Shown piece by piece: positions 1 to 7,956 of a stretch of DNA of 64,000 nt (within the stretch, counting starts at the first letter, position 1; every line of letters begins with the position of its first letter). This DNA is from an uncultured Candidatus Binatia bacterium (lineage in GTDB: Bacteria; Desulfobacterota; Binatia; Bin18). The stretch covers positions 3,591,338 through 3,655,337 of the forward strand of contig OY282457.1 in NCBI GenBank assembly GCA_958296235.1, in the 5' to 3' direction. The position numbers were made by a program, and so were the translations under genes. Under the pieces are notes generated by a model. The model searched no databases. It was not told the DNA's origin and saw only the letters and a program-made list of their open reading frames with translations.

Positions 1-613
1 TGACAAAGACGATAGCAATTCGTCCCTGGTCGTCCTTGGCGATAGCAGGGACCCAGTGGGCAAACACGGCGCCCGTGGCATAGAACTTCTTGCCGTTCAG
101 GAGGAATCTGTCGCCGGAGGCCGTGAGGCGCGTCTGAAAGTCAAAGACGGTTTTTGTGCCACGCTCGACAAAGGCATTCCCAAAGCGGTCGCCCTCCAGC
201 ACCCGGCTAAAAAAGAAGCGCTTTTGCTCCTCGGTCCCATCCAGTCGGACAGCTTCGGTCATATAGTAATGGTTCTGGGGAAGCTGGCCTAAAGATGAAT
301 CTGCGGCCGAGATGAGAGCCGTGACTTCGGCCGCGGTCGAGAAGGACACTTCCGCCCCGCCGTATGCTTTCGGAATAGTGATGCCCCATAGGCCGCTCTG
401 CGAGAATTCGTCCAACTCTTTGCGCGGCAGGCGGCGCTCGCGGTCGCGCTCGGCCGACTCCTGCTGAAAGCGCTCGGCGAGACGCTGAGCCACTGCCAGG
501 GCTTCCTGATCGTCCCGAATAATGTGGGCCGGAGCCTCGACCCGCGCCATTGGCGCGGCGACTCGAATATCGTGATCCGGCGGAACGGGGGCTTGCGAGG
601 GGGCCTGGCTCAT
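1..613 (-). CDS. SfnB/DszC-like acyl-CoA dehydrogenase-fold monooxygenase (3' part cut by window edge)
   Basis: The first 204 codons of an acyl-CoA-dehydrogenase-fold flavoenzyme are present; the C-terminal half lies beyond the left edge. The start is fixed by AGGAG seven bases before ATG at 613. The N-terminus (AHIIRDDQEAL, ERRLP, SGLWGITIPKAYGG, GQLPQNH) matches the SfnB/DszC group. Members of that group use reduced flavin from a partner reductase to oxidise organosulfur or related compounds, rather than dehydrogenating acyl-CoA. It is the close paralogue of the next gene (gap 22 nt), so the two look like a tandem duplication in one leftward operon. The substrate cannot be inferred. Confidence 0.85.
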   Translation of the reverse strand, partial: MSQAPSQAPVPPDHDIRVAAPMARVEAPAHIIRDDQEALAVAQRLAERFQQESAERDRERRLPRKELDEFSQSGLWGITIPKAYGGAEVSFSTAAEVTALISAADSSLGQLPQNHYYMTEAVRLDGTEEQKRFFFSRVLEGDRFGNAFVERGTKTVFDFQTRLTASGDRFLLNGKKFYATGAVFAHWVPAIAKDDQGRIAIVFV

Positions 614-635
614 ATATTCTCCTTGGCCTGTTTTT

Positions 636-1916
636 CTATAGCCACGCGTGACGGGGCGGCTTGATATTATTCAGATAGTAATTGCCGATTGCCTGAAACT
701 TCCACCGGACGGGATCGTGCAGCGTATGCGTGCGGGCGTTCCGCCAGTGCCGATCCAGGTTGTACTCTTCTAATGTGGAGCGGGTGCCGGCGAGTTCAAA
801 CAATTTATTGGTCGCCTGAATGGCGATTTCCGTGGTCAGAACTTTTGCCTCTGCTACGGCAATTGAGGCCGCGGCCACACTGTCTTCATTCGGATTGGCC
901 ATGGCCGCATCGACCGTGCGACCAGCCCGGTCCAGGATGGCCTCTGCCGCGTGCAGGCGCATTTTCAGGTCTCCTATTTGGGCGATGGAGTACATGTCCT
1001 CATAGCCGTGCTCCTGACCGCTGTCGATCCACGGACGGGTATAGCTGCGGACAAAGTGGATGGTTTCATCAATAGCGGCCTGGGCAATGCCGAGATCGAT
1101 GCCGGCATGAATAATCTGCAAAACTGCTCCGTTCGCGGTTGGTATATCGTACGCCTCATGCGCTGGGATCACATGGCTGGCCGGCACGAATGCGTCTTCC
1201 AGCAGAACGGTCCCGCTCGCGGTGGTGCGTTGGCCGAAACTCGACCAGTCATCGATAATGCGCAGTCCCGGCCCATCGCGTTCCACAAAGGCAAGCTGGG
1301 CTTGACCATGCTCATCGGTCGCTGCGACCGGCACCAGGTGGGCGAGAAGCGCGCCGCTGCAATAAAACTTTTGTCCATTCACGCTATAGCCGTCCCCGTG
1401 GGGACGGATGCGCGTTTCAAAATGGCCGACGGTTTTGCTGCCTTTTTCGGAAAAGGCATTGCCGAGACGCATGCCTTTTAAGACCTCGCGAAAGAAAAAA
1501 CGTTTCTGCTCCTCGCTGGCGCACAGACGAATAATATCGAGTATGCCAAGATGGTTTTGCGGGATCTGCCCGAGCGACGGGTCGGCCGCGGAGATAATTT
1601 TAATCACCTCGCCTACCGTGACATACGAGACCGCAGCGCCGCCGTAGGCCTTGGGCACGGTCATGCCCCACAAGCCGCTCTGCGAGAATGCGTCCAGTTC
1701 GGCGATTGGCAGCCGGCGTTCCCGGTCACGCCGCGCCGCTTCCTGCGCAAAACTTTTTGCCAAACGGTGCGCAATGTCAATCGCTTCCTGGTCATCCTGA
1801 ATAATATGGGCGGGTGTGGCTGGACGCGGCGGGCCTGAGGCCTCCAGGTCATCGATCCGAGGTGCCCCATTCGTTCCTGGATGGTCTGTTTGTCTTTCGC
1901 TGTCTTGCCTGCTCAT
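636..1916 (-). CDS. SfnB/DszC-like acyl-CoA dehydrogenase-fold monooxygenase
   Basis: Complete 426-residue flavoenzyme of the acyl-CoA dehydrogenase superfamily. The helical N-terminal domain (about 1-150) carries AHIIQDDQEAI, SGLWGMTVPKAYGG and GQIPQNH. A beta domain follows (about 155-270, with GDGYSVNGQKFYCSGA), then the C-terminal four-helix domain. This pattern is typical of SfnB/DszC-type FMNH2-dependent monooxygenases. The frame stays open upstream to 2447, but that extension is proline/charged nonsense overlapping the divergent gene. ATG at 1916 has AAGGAG upstream and gives the family length. It is paralogous to the truncated gene at 1-613. A specific organosulfur substrate is not shown. 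Confidence 0.88.
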   Translation of the reverse strand: MSRQDSERQTDHPGTNGAPRIDDLEASGPPRPATPAHIIQDDQEAIDIAHRLAKSFAQEAARRDRERRLPIAELDAFSQSGLWGMTVPKAYGGAAVSYVTVGEVIKIISAADPSLGQIPQNHLGILDIIRLCASEEQKRFFFREVLKGMRLGNAFSEKGSKTVGHFETRIRPHGDGYSVNGQKFYCSGALLAHLVPVAATDEHGQAQLAFVERDGPGLRIIDDWSSFGQRTTASGTVLLEDAFVPASHVIPAHEAYDIPTANGAVLQIIHAGIDLGIAQAAIDETIHFVRSYTRPWIDSGQEHGYEDMYSIAQIGDLKMRLHAAEAILDRAGRTVDAAMANPNEDSVAAASIAVAEAKVLTTEIAIQATNKLFELAGTRSTLEEYNLDRHWRNARTHTLHDPVRWKFQAIGNYYLNNIKPPRHAWL

Positions 1917-2072
1917 AGCCGCGACAACTCCTTTGCGTGGCTCTTGAAGAGAGCTTCGTAGCCTATCGTTCCCCCTCTTGAGCGTCAACGCGCTTTGTCC
2001 GTGTATTGCTTGACTTTGGCCGCGCGGGGTGTCATGACAGGCGCAGAGCGCCAATGCCTGAAGGAGGGTCAG

Positions 2073-2918
2073 ATGAAACTCGGTATCGAGATGTTTGCCA
2101 CGGATTATGCGCTCCGGCCGGATGAACTGGCCGTTGCCTGTGAAGAACGCGGCTTTGAGTCTGTGTGGTACCCGGAACACACCCATATCCCAGCCAGCCG
2201 CCGTACCCCTTTTCCCCTTGGGGGTGATTTGCCCAGGGAGTACTGGCATACGCACGATTTGTTTGTGGCGCTCACCGCCGCCGCGGCCGTCACCGCCCAC
2301 ATCAAAATCGGGAGCGGGATTTGTCTCGCCATGGAGCGCGACCCGATTACGATGGCCAACGCGGTGGCCTCCGTTGATCAGATCTCCAACGGGCGTCTGC
2401 TCTTCGGCATCGGTGGCGGGTGGAACGCCGAAGAAATGGAGAATCATGGGACGCCGTTCAAACGCCGCTGGAAGGTCTTACGTGAGAAAATTGAGGCGAT
2501 GAAAGCTATTTGGACCGAAGAGGAAGCCGAGTATCACGGCGAGTTCGTCGATTTTGATCCGATCTGGTCCTACCCGAAGCCGGTGCAGAAACCCCATCCG
2601 CCCATCATCCTGGGCTCACACACCTCAAACGGACTCGACCGGGTGGTGCGCTATTGTGATGGCTGGTTTCCCAACGCTCAGGCTTATAAAGACCTGCCGG
2701 CGATCGTGAACGACCTTCGGAACCGGACAGAAAAGGCCGGCCGTCAACCGGACGCTATCTCGATCTCGTTCCTGGGCGCTCCAGACGATGAGGCGGCGCT
2801 GCAACAATACCGCGAGTTGGGAGCGGAGCGGGCGGTATTTTTTGTGCCGCCCGAAGGGAAAGAGGCGGTCTTCCCGTTGTTGGACAAATACGCCGCGTTT
2901 ATCCCCAAGGTTGCGTAA
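2073..2918 (+). CDS. LLM-class F420-dependent oxidoreductase (TIM barrel)
   Basis: 281-residue luciferase-like TIM barrel. Visible family motifs are the N-terminal strand MKLGIEMF, ELAVACEERGFESVWYPEH (substrate/flavin pocket His-bearing loop), DQISNGRLLFGIGGGWN near residues 105-120, and KPHPPIILG. The pattern matches probable F420-dependent oxidoreductases (Rv2161c-like), which reduce or oxidise unknown small molecules with coenzyme F420 or FMN. ATG 2073 is preferred over the upstream in-frame ATG at 1995 because AAGGAGG precedes it. It is divergent from the SfnB-like pair and 39 nt upstream of an alpha/beta hydrolase, so probably co-transcribed with it. Confidence 0.88.
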   Translation: MKLGIEMFATDYALRPDELAVACEERGFESVWYPEHTHIPASRRTPFPLGGDLPREYWHTHDLFVALTAAAAVTAHIKIGSGICLAMERDPITMANAVASVDQISNGRLLFGIGGGWNAEEMENHGTPFKRRWKVLREKIEAMKAIWTEEEAEYHGEFVDFDPIWSYPKPVQKPHPPIILGSHTSNGLDRVVRYCDGWFPNAQAYKDLPAIVNDLRNRTEKAGRQPDAISISFLGAPDDEAALQQYRELGAERAVFFVPPEGKEAVFPLLDKYAAFIPKVA

Positions 2919-2957
2919 CCGCAGCCCCGGACATGCTGTCAGGCCTGGAGGACCACG

Positions 2958-3773
2958 ATGCCATTTGCCGCTGTTCGTGACATTCAGATGTATTACGAGA
3001 TGCGCGGGTCCGGGCCGCGCCTGCTGTACATCAGCGGGACGGGTGGGGATCTGCGGCGTTCGCCGAATGCCTTTGATTCGCCGCTCACCGAGCATTTTGA
3101 GGTCCTGGCCTATGACCAGCGTGGCTTGGGCCAGACGGATAAACCTGACAGCGCTTACACCATGGCGGACTATGCGGCTGATGCGGATGGGCTGCTCCAC
3201 ACGGTCGGGTGGGACGCGTGTCTGGTCATGGGCATCTCTTTCGGTGGCATGGTCGCGCAGGAATTTGCCCTGCGCTATCCGAACCGGGTAAAGCGCCTGG
3301 TGCTCGGTTGTACCAGCAGCGGCGGGGAGGGCGGGGCCTCGTATCCCCTGCATGAACTCGCGCATCTCTCCCCGCACGACTGGGCGCGCCGGGTCGTTGA
3401 GCTGAGCGACCTGCGACGTGACGCGGCCTGGCAGGTCGCTAACGGCCAGGAGTTCCAAACCCTGATTGATGAGATGCTGGCCATCCGCGCCGGGAGTGCG
3501 GCCGAGCCTGGCGCAGCCGTTGGGGCGCGCCGCCAAATCGAGGCGCGCCAAAAGCATGACACCTATAGCCGCCTGCCGCAGCTCAGGATGCCGGTATTGA
3601 TCTGTGGCGGACGGTATGACGGGGTCGCCCCGGTCGCCAATCAGGAAGCGCTCCGCCAACAGATTGCGACTGCCCGGATGGCCCTGTTTGAAGGCGGCCA
3701 TCTGTTCTTTACGCAGGACCCCCGAGCGTTTGAAGACATTACCGTTTTCCTGAACGGGGGAGCGGAGGCCTGA
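2958..3773 (+). CDS. alpha/beta hydrolase
   Basis: 271-residue alpha/beta-hydrolase-fold enzyme. The nucleophile elbow GISFGG places Ser94. The oxyanion region is YISGTGGD (about 24-31). YDQRGLGQTDKP is the usual strand-4 loop. The late acid and His are in YDGVAP and GGHLFF. It has no signal peptide, so it is probably cytosolic. Such enzymes hydrolyse esters, lactones or C-C bonds; the substrate is unknown. GGAGG precedes ATG 2958. The 39-nt spacing suggests co-expression with the upstream LLM oxidoreductase, which would fit an oxygenation-then-hydrolysis step (inference). Confidence 0.85.
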   Translation: MPFAAVRDIQMYYEMRGSGPRLLYISGTGGDLRRSPNAFDSPLTEHFEVLAYDQRGLGQTDKPDSAYTMADYAADADGLLHTVGWDACLVMGISFGGMVAQEFALRYPNRVKRLVLGCTSSGGEGGASYPLHELAHLSPHDWARRVVELSDLRRDAAWQVANGQEFQTLIDEMLAIRAGSAAEPGAAVGARRQIEARQKHDTYSRLPQLRMPVLICGGRYDGVAPVANQEALRQQIATARMALFEGGHLFFTQDPRAFEDITVFLNGGAEA

Positions 3774-3807
3774 CACGAGTTGCGGTGTCGCGCTTCTTCA
3801 TCGCTCT

Positions 3808-4281
3808 TTATTTTTCAACCAGGTCTGCCATATCTTCAGCCGCCTTGGCGACCGTCGCAGTCCGGGTGCACATATCGGTTTTCAAACCGCCCTGCGGACT
3901 GCGGTAGGCATACACGAAGTATTCTTTTCCGGTCTGAAACGGGATGCCGCACTGTTCTTGTGAAGCGAGCGTTTCGAGAATCAGGGGGGATTCATCTGCC
4001 GCCTTAATCGGTGTCGTGACCTCCAGCGTCACCCGTATGGTCTCAAACTCGTACATCTGCTCCGAGCCCATCATCTGTTTGAAGGAGCCGTACAGCCAGC
4101 CATCCGCTTCTATCGTTTCCACATCGGTCGCTTTGCCGACAAAGACGACGTCTGACTTTTCCATCCCAAAACCCGGCGACGGAGGCGGCAAACAACGGCA
4201 CGCCAGGGCCGCCGCGGGAAGCAGACAAGAAAGGGCTATTCCTCCAACGAGCGCGAACAACATCCTGCCTGAATGAGACAT
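3808..4281 (-). CDS. secreted TIMP/netrin-like (NTR) domain protein
   Basis: 157-residue protein starting at ATG 4281 (GAGGAG upstream). It has a classical signal peptide: a charged start, a hydrophobic stretch at about 7-26, and ALA|C near residue 27. The mature part starts with CRCLPPP and contains VVFVGKA, VTTPIKA, QCGIPFQTGKEYFVYAY and a late CTRT. That cysteine spacing matches bacterial NTR-fold (tissue-inhibitor-of-metalloproteinase-like) proteins. The cysteines should form disulphides outside the cytoplasm; the first mature Cys could alternatively be a lipidation site. The biological role of the bacterial family is unknown. It stands alone, convergent with the hydrolase gene. Confidence 0.7.
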   Translation of the reverse strand: MSHSGRMLFALVGGIALSCLLPAAALACRCLPPPSPGFGMEKSDVVFVGKATDVETIEADGWLYGSFKQMMGSEQMYEFETIRVTLEVTTPIKAADESPLILETLASQEQCGIPFQTGKEYFVYAYRSPQGGLKTDMCTRTATVAKAAEDMADLVEK

Positions 4282-4350
4282 AGACTCTCCTCTTGTACTG
4301 GCCGAAACCGCACGTTTCAAATGACTCAGACCTTTCCAGCGAAGAAAAAT

Positions 4351-4381
4351 AAAAGGGTCAGGGGAGACTCCCCGACCCTTT
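4351..4381 (-). terminator. intrinsic terminator of the amidohydrolase gene
   Basis: GC-rich inverted repeat: AAAGGGTC, a one-base bulge, GGGGAG, a short loop, then CTCCCC, GACCCTTT. Read leftward it is followed by a T-rich run (ATTTTATTTTTC). It lies 28 nt past the stop of the amidohydrolase that ends at 4409, as expected for a Rho-independent terminator. Confidence 0.75.
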
Positions 4382-4408
4382 GCGCTTCAGACGAATCCGC
4401 GCGGCCGA

Positions 4409-5518
4409 CTAGTCCAGATCCATCCGGTAGGCCTTGATCGCATTCTCAAAGACGATCTTGCGGGTGATCTCCTCCGGCACGCCGTTGAAGTCCTTCTTGA
4501 TCCACTGCCGGGATTCCGGCCAGGTCGAGTCGGTATGCGGGAAGTCGGACGCCCACATATAATTGTCCTCGCCAAATATCTTATAGGTCGCCGGACCGAC
4601 CGGGTCGTCCTGGAAGGTCGCCCAGACCTGCCGCCGGACATATTCGCTCGGCTTCATCGGCAGGGGCTCTTTTTCCATGGCGTGGAATTTATCGTAAGCA
4701 TGGTCCATACGATACATGAAGTGCGGGAACCAGCCGGTGTCATTTTCGGCGGACACAATTTTCAGTTCGGGAAAACGCTCCAACACGCCGCCAAAAACGA
4801 GCGTGGACAGGGAACGTTGCACTTCGTGGATCACATTCATATAGAACAGGCTGATCTGCGAAAAATCGACTTTGCTCTCCTTACTCTTGCCGGTAATCAC
4901 GTGGAGTGAGAGCGGCATATGGAGTTCGGCCGCGGCCTGCCAAAAGGGATCGTACTCGCGGCTGCTATACGGTTTGTCCTCCGGCGGCGAACCCCAGATC
5001 ATGGCCCCGCGCATCCCCTGCTTATGCGTTCGTTCCAGCTCTTTGACGCCGGCATCAATATCTTCGAGAGAGATCAGGCTGATACCGTACAGGCGTTTGG
5101 GGCTATGCGAACAGAACTCTGAGACCCAGTCGTTATAGGAGCGGAAGCAGGCCCGTTGCAGGTCGGCATTGGGCAGCCCGAAGAGCGGCATCCCCAGCGT
5201 GGTGTAGAGCACCTCGGCTTCTACCCCGTCGATCTCCTGGTCCTTGATGCGTTCGACCGGGTCCCAGCCGCTCGGACGGGCGGCTTCATAGCCTTTGCTC
5301 ATATGGTCTTTCAGCTCTTCTCCAGACCGTCCGGCCCCGAACCCACCGGCGACGGGAAAGGGGTCAATGCCATCCGCCACAAAGATAAAGCCCGGCTTCT
5401 TCGGGTTTTCGACCACTTTCGGGGCTTGGTCGCGGAATTTATTGTCCAAACGTTGCTGCCACAGATCGGCCGGCTCCATCATATGCGAGTCTGCCGAGAT
5501 CACGCGTAACTTTGCCAT
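4409..5518 (-). CDS. amidohydrolase family 2 (ACMSD-like TIM-barrel metallohydrolase)
   Basis: 369-residue protein of the amidohydrolase_2/ACMSD group, which hydrolyses or decarboxylates small carboxylates at one divalent metal. The start has a metal-ligand-like motif SADSHMMEP (His12, Glu15). Later come ENDTGWFPHF and the C-terminal acid in WASDFPHTD (Asp325). The tail ITRKIVFENAIKAY is typical. ATG 5518 has GAGGAGGG upstream; an in-frame ATG at 5557 lacks one. It is monocistronic, with an intrinsic terminator just downstream. Many catabolic-cluster homologues exist, and the substrate cannot be called. Confidence 0.85.
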   Translation of the reverse strand: MAKLRVISADSHMMEPADLWQQRLDNKFRDQAPKVVENPKKPGFIFVADGIDPFPVAGGFGAGRSGEELKDHMSKGYEAARPSGWDPVERIKDQEIDGVEAEVLYTTLGMPLFGLPNADLQRACFRSYNDWVSEFCSHSPKRLYGISLISLEDIDAGVKELERTHKQGMRGAMIWGSPPEDKPYSSREYDPFWQAAAELHMPLSLHVITGKSKESKVDFSQISLFYMNVIHEVQRSLSTLVFGGVLERFPELKIVSAENDTGWFPHFMYRMDHAYDKFHAMEKEPLPMKPSEYVRRQVWATFQDDPVGPATYKIFGEDNYMWASDFPHTDSTWPESRQWIKKDFNGVPEEITRKIVFENAIKAYRMDLD

Positions 5519-5849
5519 AAATACCCTCCTCTTCACAGAAAGCATTGCTTCCTGCATGATGTTGCATACACGAACGCTTCATCTGTGGCATACTCCGAAG
5601 CGCTCTGTCAAGCGATAGCGTCAGATACGTTGAGTGAGCGTTCAGTTTTCGATCCTGTCGATGCTGGGAGTGCGGGCTTCCAGCCTGCGTAAGAAGTCTG
5701 CGGCCAGGATGGCCGCGCTCCCAGGGGGAAGGAGAGGGGATTTCAAACTGAGACAGCGCTGACCCGCGTTGCTACAGCGGGAGATCGCACGGCATGATAA
5801 GATATCCGGCTAAGCTGAAGAAGCAGCCAGGCTGAAGACGGTGAGGACC
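5519..5849. other. intergenic region with one dispersed repeat copy
   Basis: 331-bp spacer between the divergent amidohydrolase gene and argC. I see no gene. The middle holds one copy of a dispersed repeat (listed separately at 5671-5740). The ribosome site of the amidohydrolase lies at the left end and a short GGTGAGG before argC at the right. No clear sigma-70 promoter stands out. Confidence 0.6.
5671..5740 (+). repeat. dispersed 70-bp intergenic repeat, copy 1
   Basis: A roughly 70-bp GC-rich sequence beginning TGCGGGCTTCCAGCCTGC and containing GCGGCCAGGATGGCCGC (short palindrome) and CTCCCAGGGGGAAGGAG. It recurs almost identically at 53147-53216, and partially (GGGCAGGATGCCCGCGCTCCCAGGG) near 44119-44147. 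It is always intergenic, consistent with a REP/MITE-like element. Confidence 0.75.
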
Positions 5850-6803
5850 ATGCCCCCGAAAGTCTATATTGACGGTCATGTTGGCACGACCGGACTGCGT
5901 ATCCGGGAATGGCTGGCGGGACGAAACGACATCGAATTATTGACCTTAGCCGAAGCGCAGCGCAAGAGTGATGCTGCGCGGCGGACGGTGTTGGCTGAAG
6001 CGGATGTGGCCATTCTGTGTCTGCCCGATGCCGCGTCACGCGAGGCTGCGGAGTGGGCCGCGCGCACAGATACCCGTTTGATTGACGCGAGTACGGCGCA
6101 TCGAGTCGAGGACGGCTGGGTCTATGGTCTGCCGGAACTCCAGCCCGAACAACGCGCGGCCATTCGACAGGCAAAATATGTTGCCAATCCCGGCTGCTAT
6201 CCCTCGGCGTTTCTGCTGCTGGTCCGGCCCCTGCTTGATGCCGGCCTGATCGAGAAACATGCGCCGATCTCCATTCACGCGCTGTCCGGTTATTCGGGCG
6301 GCGGACGGCCGCTGATTGAAAAATGGGAGGATGCCGAGTTGGGCTTAGGCTCGTTGGTATATGAAGCGCCGTATGCCCTGGAGCGGGTGCATAAGCATAT
6401 TCCAGAAATGACAAAATACAGCCTGCTTGATTGCGCGCCTTACTTCGTGCCGGCGGTGGGTCCGTTCCTGTGCGGCATGCGGGTCCAGGTGCCGATTCAT
6501 ACCAGCCTGCTGCAACGTGGGGCAGGCGAGACGATTTGGGAAGTCTTATGGGAGCGCTATCGGCATGAGCCGTTTGTGCGGGTGCTGCCCAACGAGCCGC
6601 CCCCGGCAACCCACGAACGCAGCTTCGACCCGCAGGCCTGTAACGACACCAATCGCATGGACATCCACGTCGCGTCCCATCCCGCCGGCCATGTCCTGCT
6701 AGTGGCGATTCTCGATAATCTAGGGAAAGGTGCCTGCGGCGTCGCCATTCAGAATTTGAACTTGATGTTAGGGCTGCCCGAGACAACCGGGCTGCCGGCC
6801 TGA
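5850..6803 (+). CDS. argC: N-acetyl-gamma-glutamyl-phosphate reductase (short, type 2 form)
   Basis: 317-residue NADPH-dependent reductase making N-acetylglutamate semialdehyde, the third step of arginine synthesis. It begins PPKVYIDGHVGTTGLRI, the Rossmann/phosphate loop of the short ArgC class. The catalytic cysteine is in NPGCYPSA (Cys116), followed by HALSGYSGGGR. Length and lack of an insertion fit the type 2 form. ATG 5850 is better spaced from GGTGAGG than the in-frame GTG at 5841. No other arg gene is nearby, so it is a scattered biosynthetic gene. Confidence 0.92.
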   Translation: MPPKVYIDGHVGTTGLRIREWLAGRNDIELLTLAEAQRKSDAARRTVLAEADVAILCLPDAASREAAEWAARTDTRLIDASTAHRVEDGWVYGLPELQPEQRAAIRQAKYVANPGCYPSAFLLLVRPLLDAGLIEKHAPISIHALSGYSGGGRPLIEKWEDAELGLGSLVYEAPYALERVHKHIPEMTKYSLLDCAPYFVPAVGPFLCGMRVQVPIHTSLLQRGAGETIWEVLWERYRHEPFVRVLPNEPPPATHERSFDPQACNDTNRMDIHVASHPAGHVLLVAILDNLGKGACGVAIQNLNLMLGLPETTGLPA

Positions 6804-6866
6804 GCGTACCGGCTTTATCGTAGAGCCACTTACGAGTTTTCCTGTGCCTGTGGATTCCAGACTGTT

Positions 6867-7949
6867 TCAGCAGGCAACGAAGGTTAGAATTTCTGAGATA
6901 TCGGTGAGTGGAACCCTGTTACGCTTAGCTCTGTTGTTCAGAACCGCCATTCTGTAACCTTGTTTTTGCTGGGGACGACGCGATGCGTAGGCTATATCGT
7001 ATAGCTGGTAGTCGTTCTGGTACCAAATCTGTCTTACAATTTCAGGGAACAGCAGTCGGTGTCCGGTATTTATCTCCCGGTTATTGGGGACGATGATGGT
7101 GCAGCGCCCCCCCTTCCCCTGCGCAGCTCTAAACCGTCGGGCTATGGTCTGCATAGCCTTGCGCCACTCAGAGGGTTCCATATTGGCTAAGTCGACGGCC
7201 ATTTCCGAGTACTGGCCCTTGCATAGACCACAATAGGGCGGGTCAACGATGATGTAGTCTGCTTTTGTCACAGGAAAGCTGCTGAGCAGATCGCACTGCT
7301 GTATATGTTTCTGATAGGGACCTCGGGGTATGAGGTCGGACAGTATGATGTTCAGGTTGAAGGCGTCGTTGTCGAGCCAGAGATTTTTTTCTTTCCAAAC
7401 CCTGAGTAACATTCCCGAGCCGGCCATGGGGTCCGTCACAGTGTCTCCGTCTCTGGCGTAGTACCACAGGCAGTTGACGTAGAGATCACCAGGGATATAG
7501 CCGTAGTCGCTTTGGTCATTTATCGTGGGCCACCACAATTTACTGAAACTCCAGTTATCTGTCGGTTTAATCACAGGAGGCAGAGGTTTCGACGATATCG
7601 GCCTTAATGATTTTGCGTCGGCTTCTGTCATTGACGGTTTAAGGTGTCCGTCTAACGCAGCCCGCCGGAGTGTGGGAGCCGGCAATTCTGACAAAGCGAG
7701 GAGTGTTCGTGTTCGGAAAGGCAGAGTAATGCCAGGTATTGCATCAGCTAGTGGCCCCAGTTTTCTACCGATTAAAGCAAGGGTGCCGGCATCGCGTGCA
7801 GTGAGGCCAATTCCAGTGATGATCTTTATGTATTCGTCTGGGGAGACTTCCTGTTGAGCTTGGGAGATGCGCCGACCCCACTCTATTATGGCGAGGGCAG
7901 CGTTACCTTTGCGAGGACTGAGGTAACGAGACCATTTTCGTGACGACAT
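6867..7949 (-). CDS. DNA methyltransferase with DUF3102-like N-terminal region
   Basis: 360-residue predicted DNA (adenine-N6) methyltransferase. Residues 1-115 contain an LPFRTRTLLALSELP...GHLKPSMT pattern reminiscent of DUF3102/KorB-type DNA-binding regions in mobile elements (my inference). The SAM-binding motif I is DPMAGSG (173-179). Catalytic motif IV is DPPY (236-239), so motif I precedes motif IV. It is the last gene of a tight leftward operon, seven nt after herA. Composition is visibly less GC-rich than the flanking catabolic genes, suggesting transfer. Context points to a self-marking enzyme for the NurA-HerA pair. Confidence 0.8.
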   Translation of the reverse strand: MSSRKWSRYLSPRKGNAALAIIEWGRRISQAQQEVSPDEYIKIITGIGLTARDAGTLALIGRKLGPLADAIPGITLPFRTRTLLALSELPAPTLRRAALDGHLKPSMTEADAKSLRPISSKPLPPVIKPTDNWSFSKLWWPTINDQSDYGYIPGDLYVNCLWYYARDGDTVTDPMAGSGMLLRVWKEKNLWLDNDAFNLNIILSDLIPRGPYQKHIQQCDLLSSFPVTKADYIIVDPPYCGLCKGQYSEMAVDLANMEPSEWRKAMQTIARRFRAAQGKGGRCTIIVPNNREINTGHRLLFPEIVRQIWYQNDYQLYDIAYASRRPQQKQGYRMAVLNNRAKRNRVPLTDISEILTFVAC

Positions 7950-7956
7950 ATCGGCA

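Noticed and set aside
1917..2447. Upstream extension of the SfnB-like gene (603 codons)
   Set aside because: It overlaps the divergent LLM gene and reads as shadow sequence; ATG 1916 matches family length.
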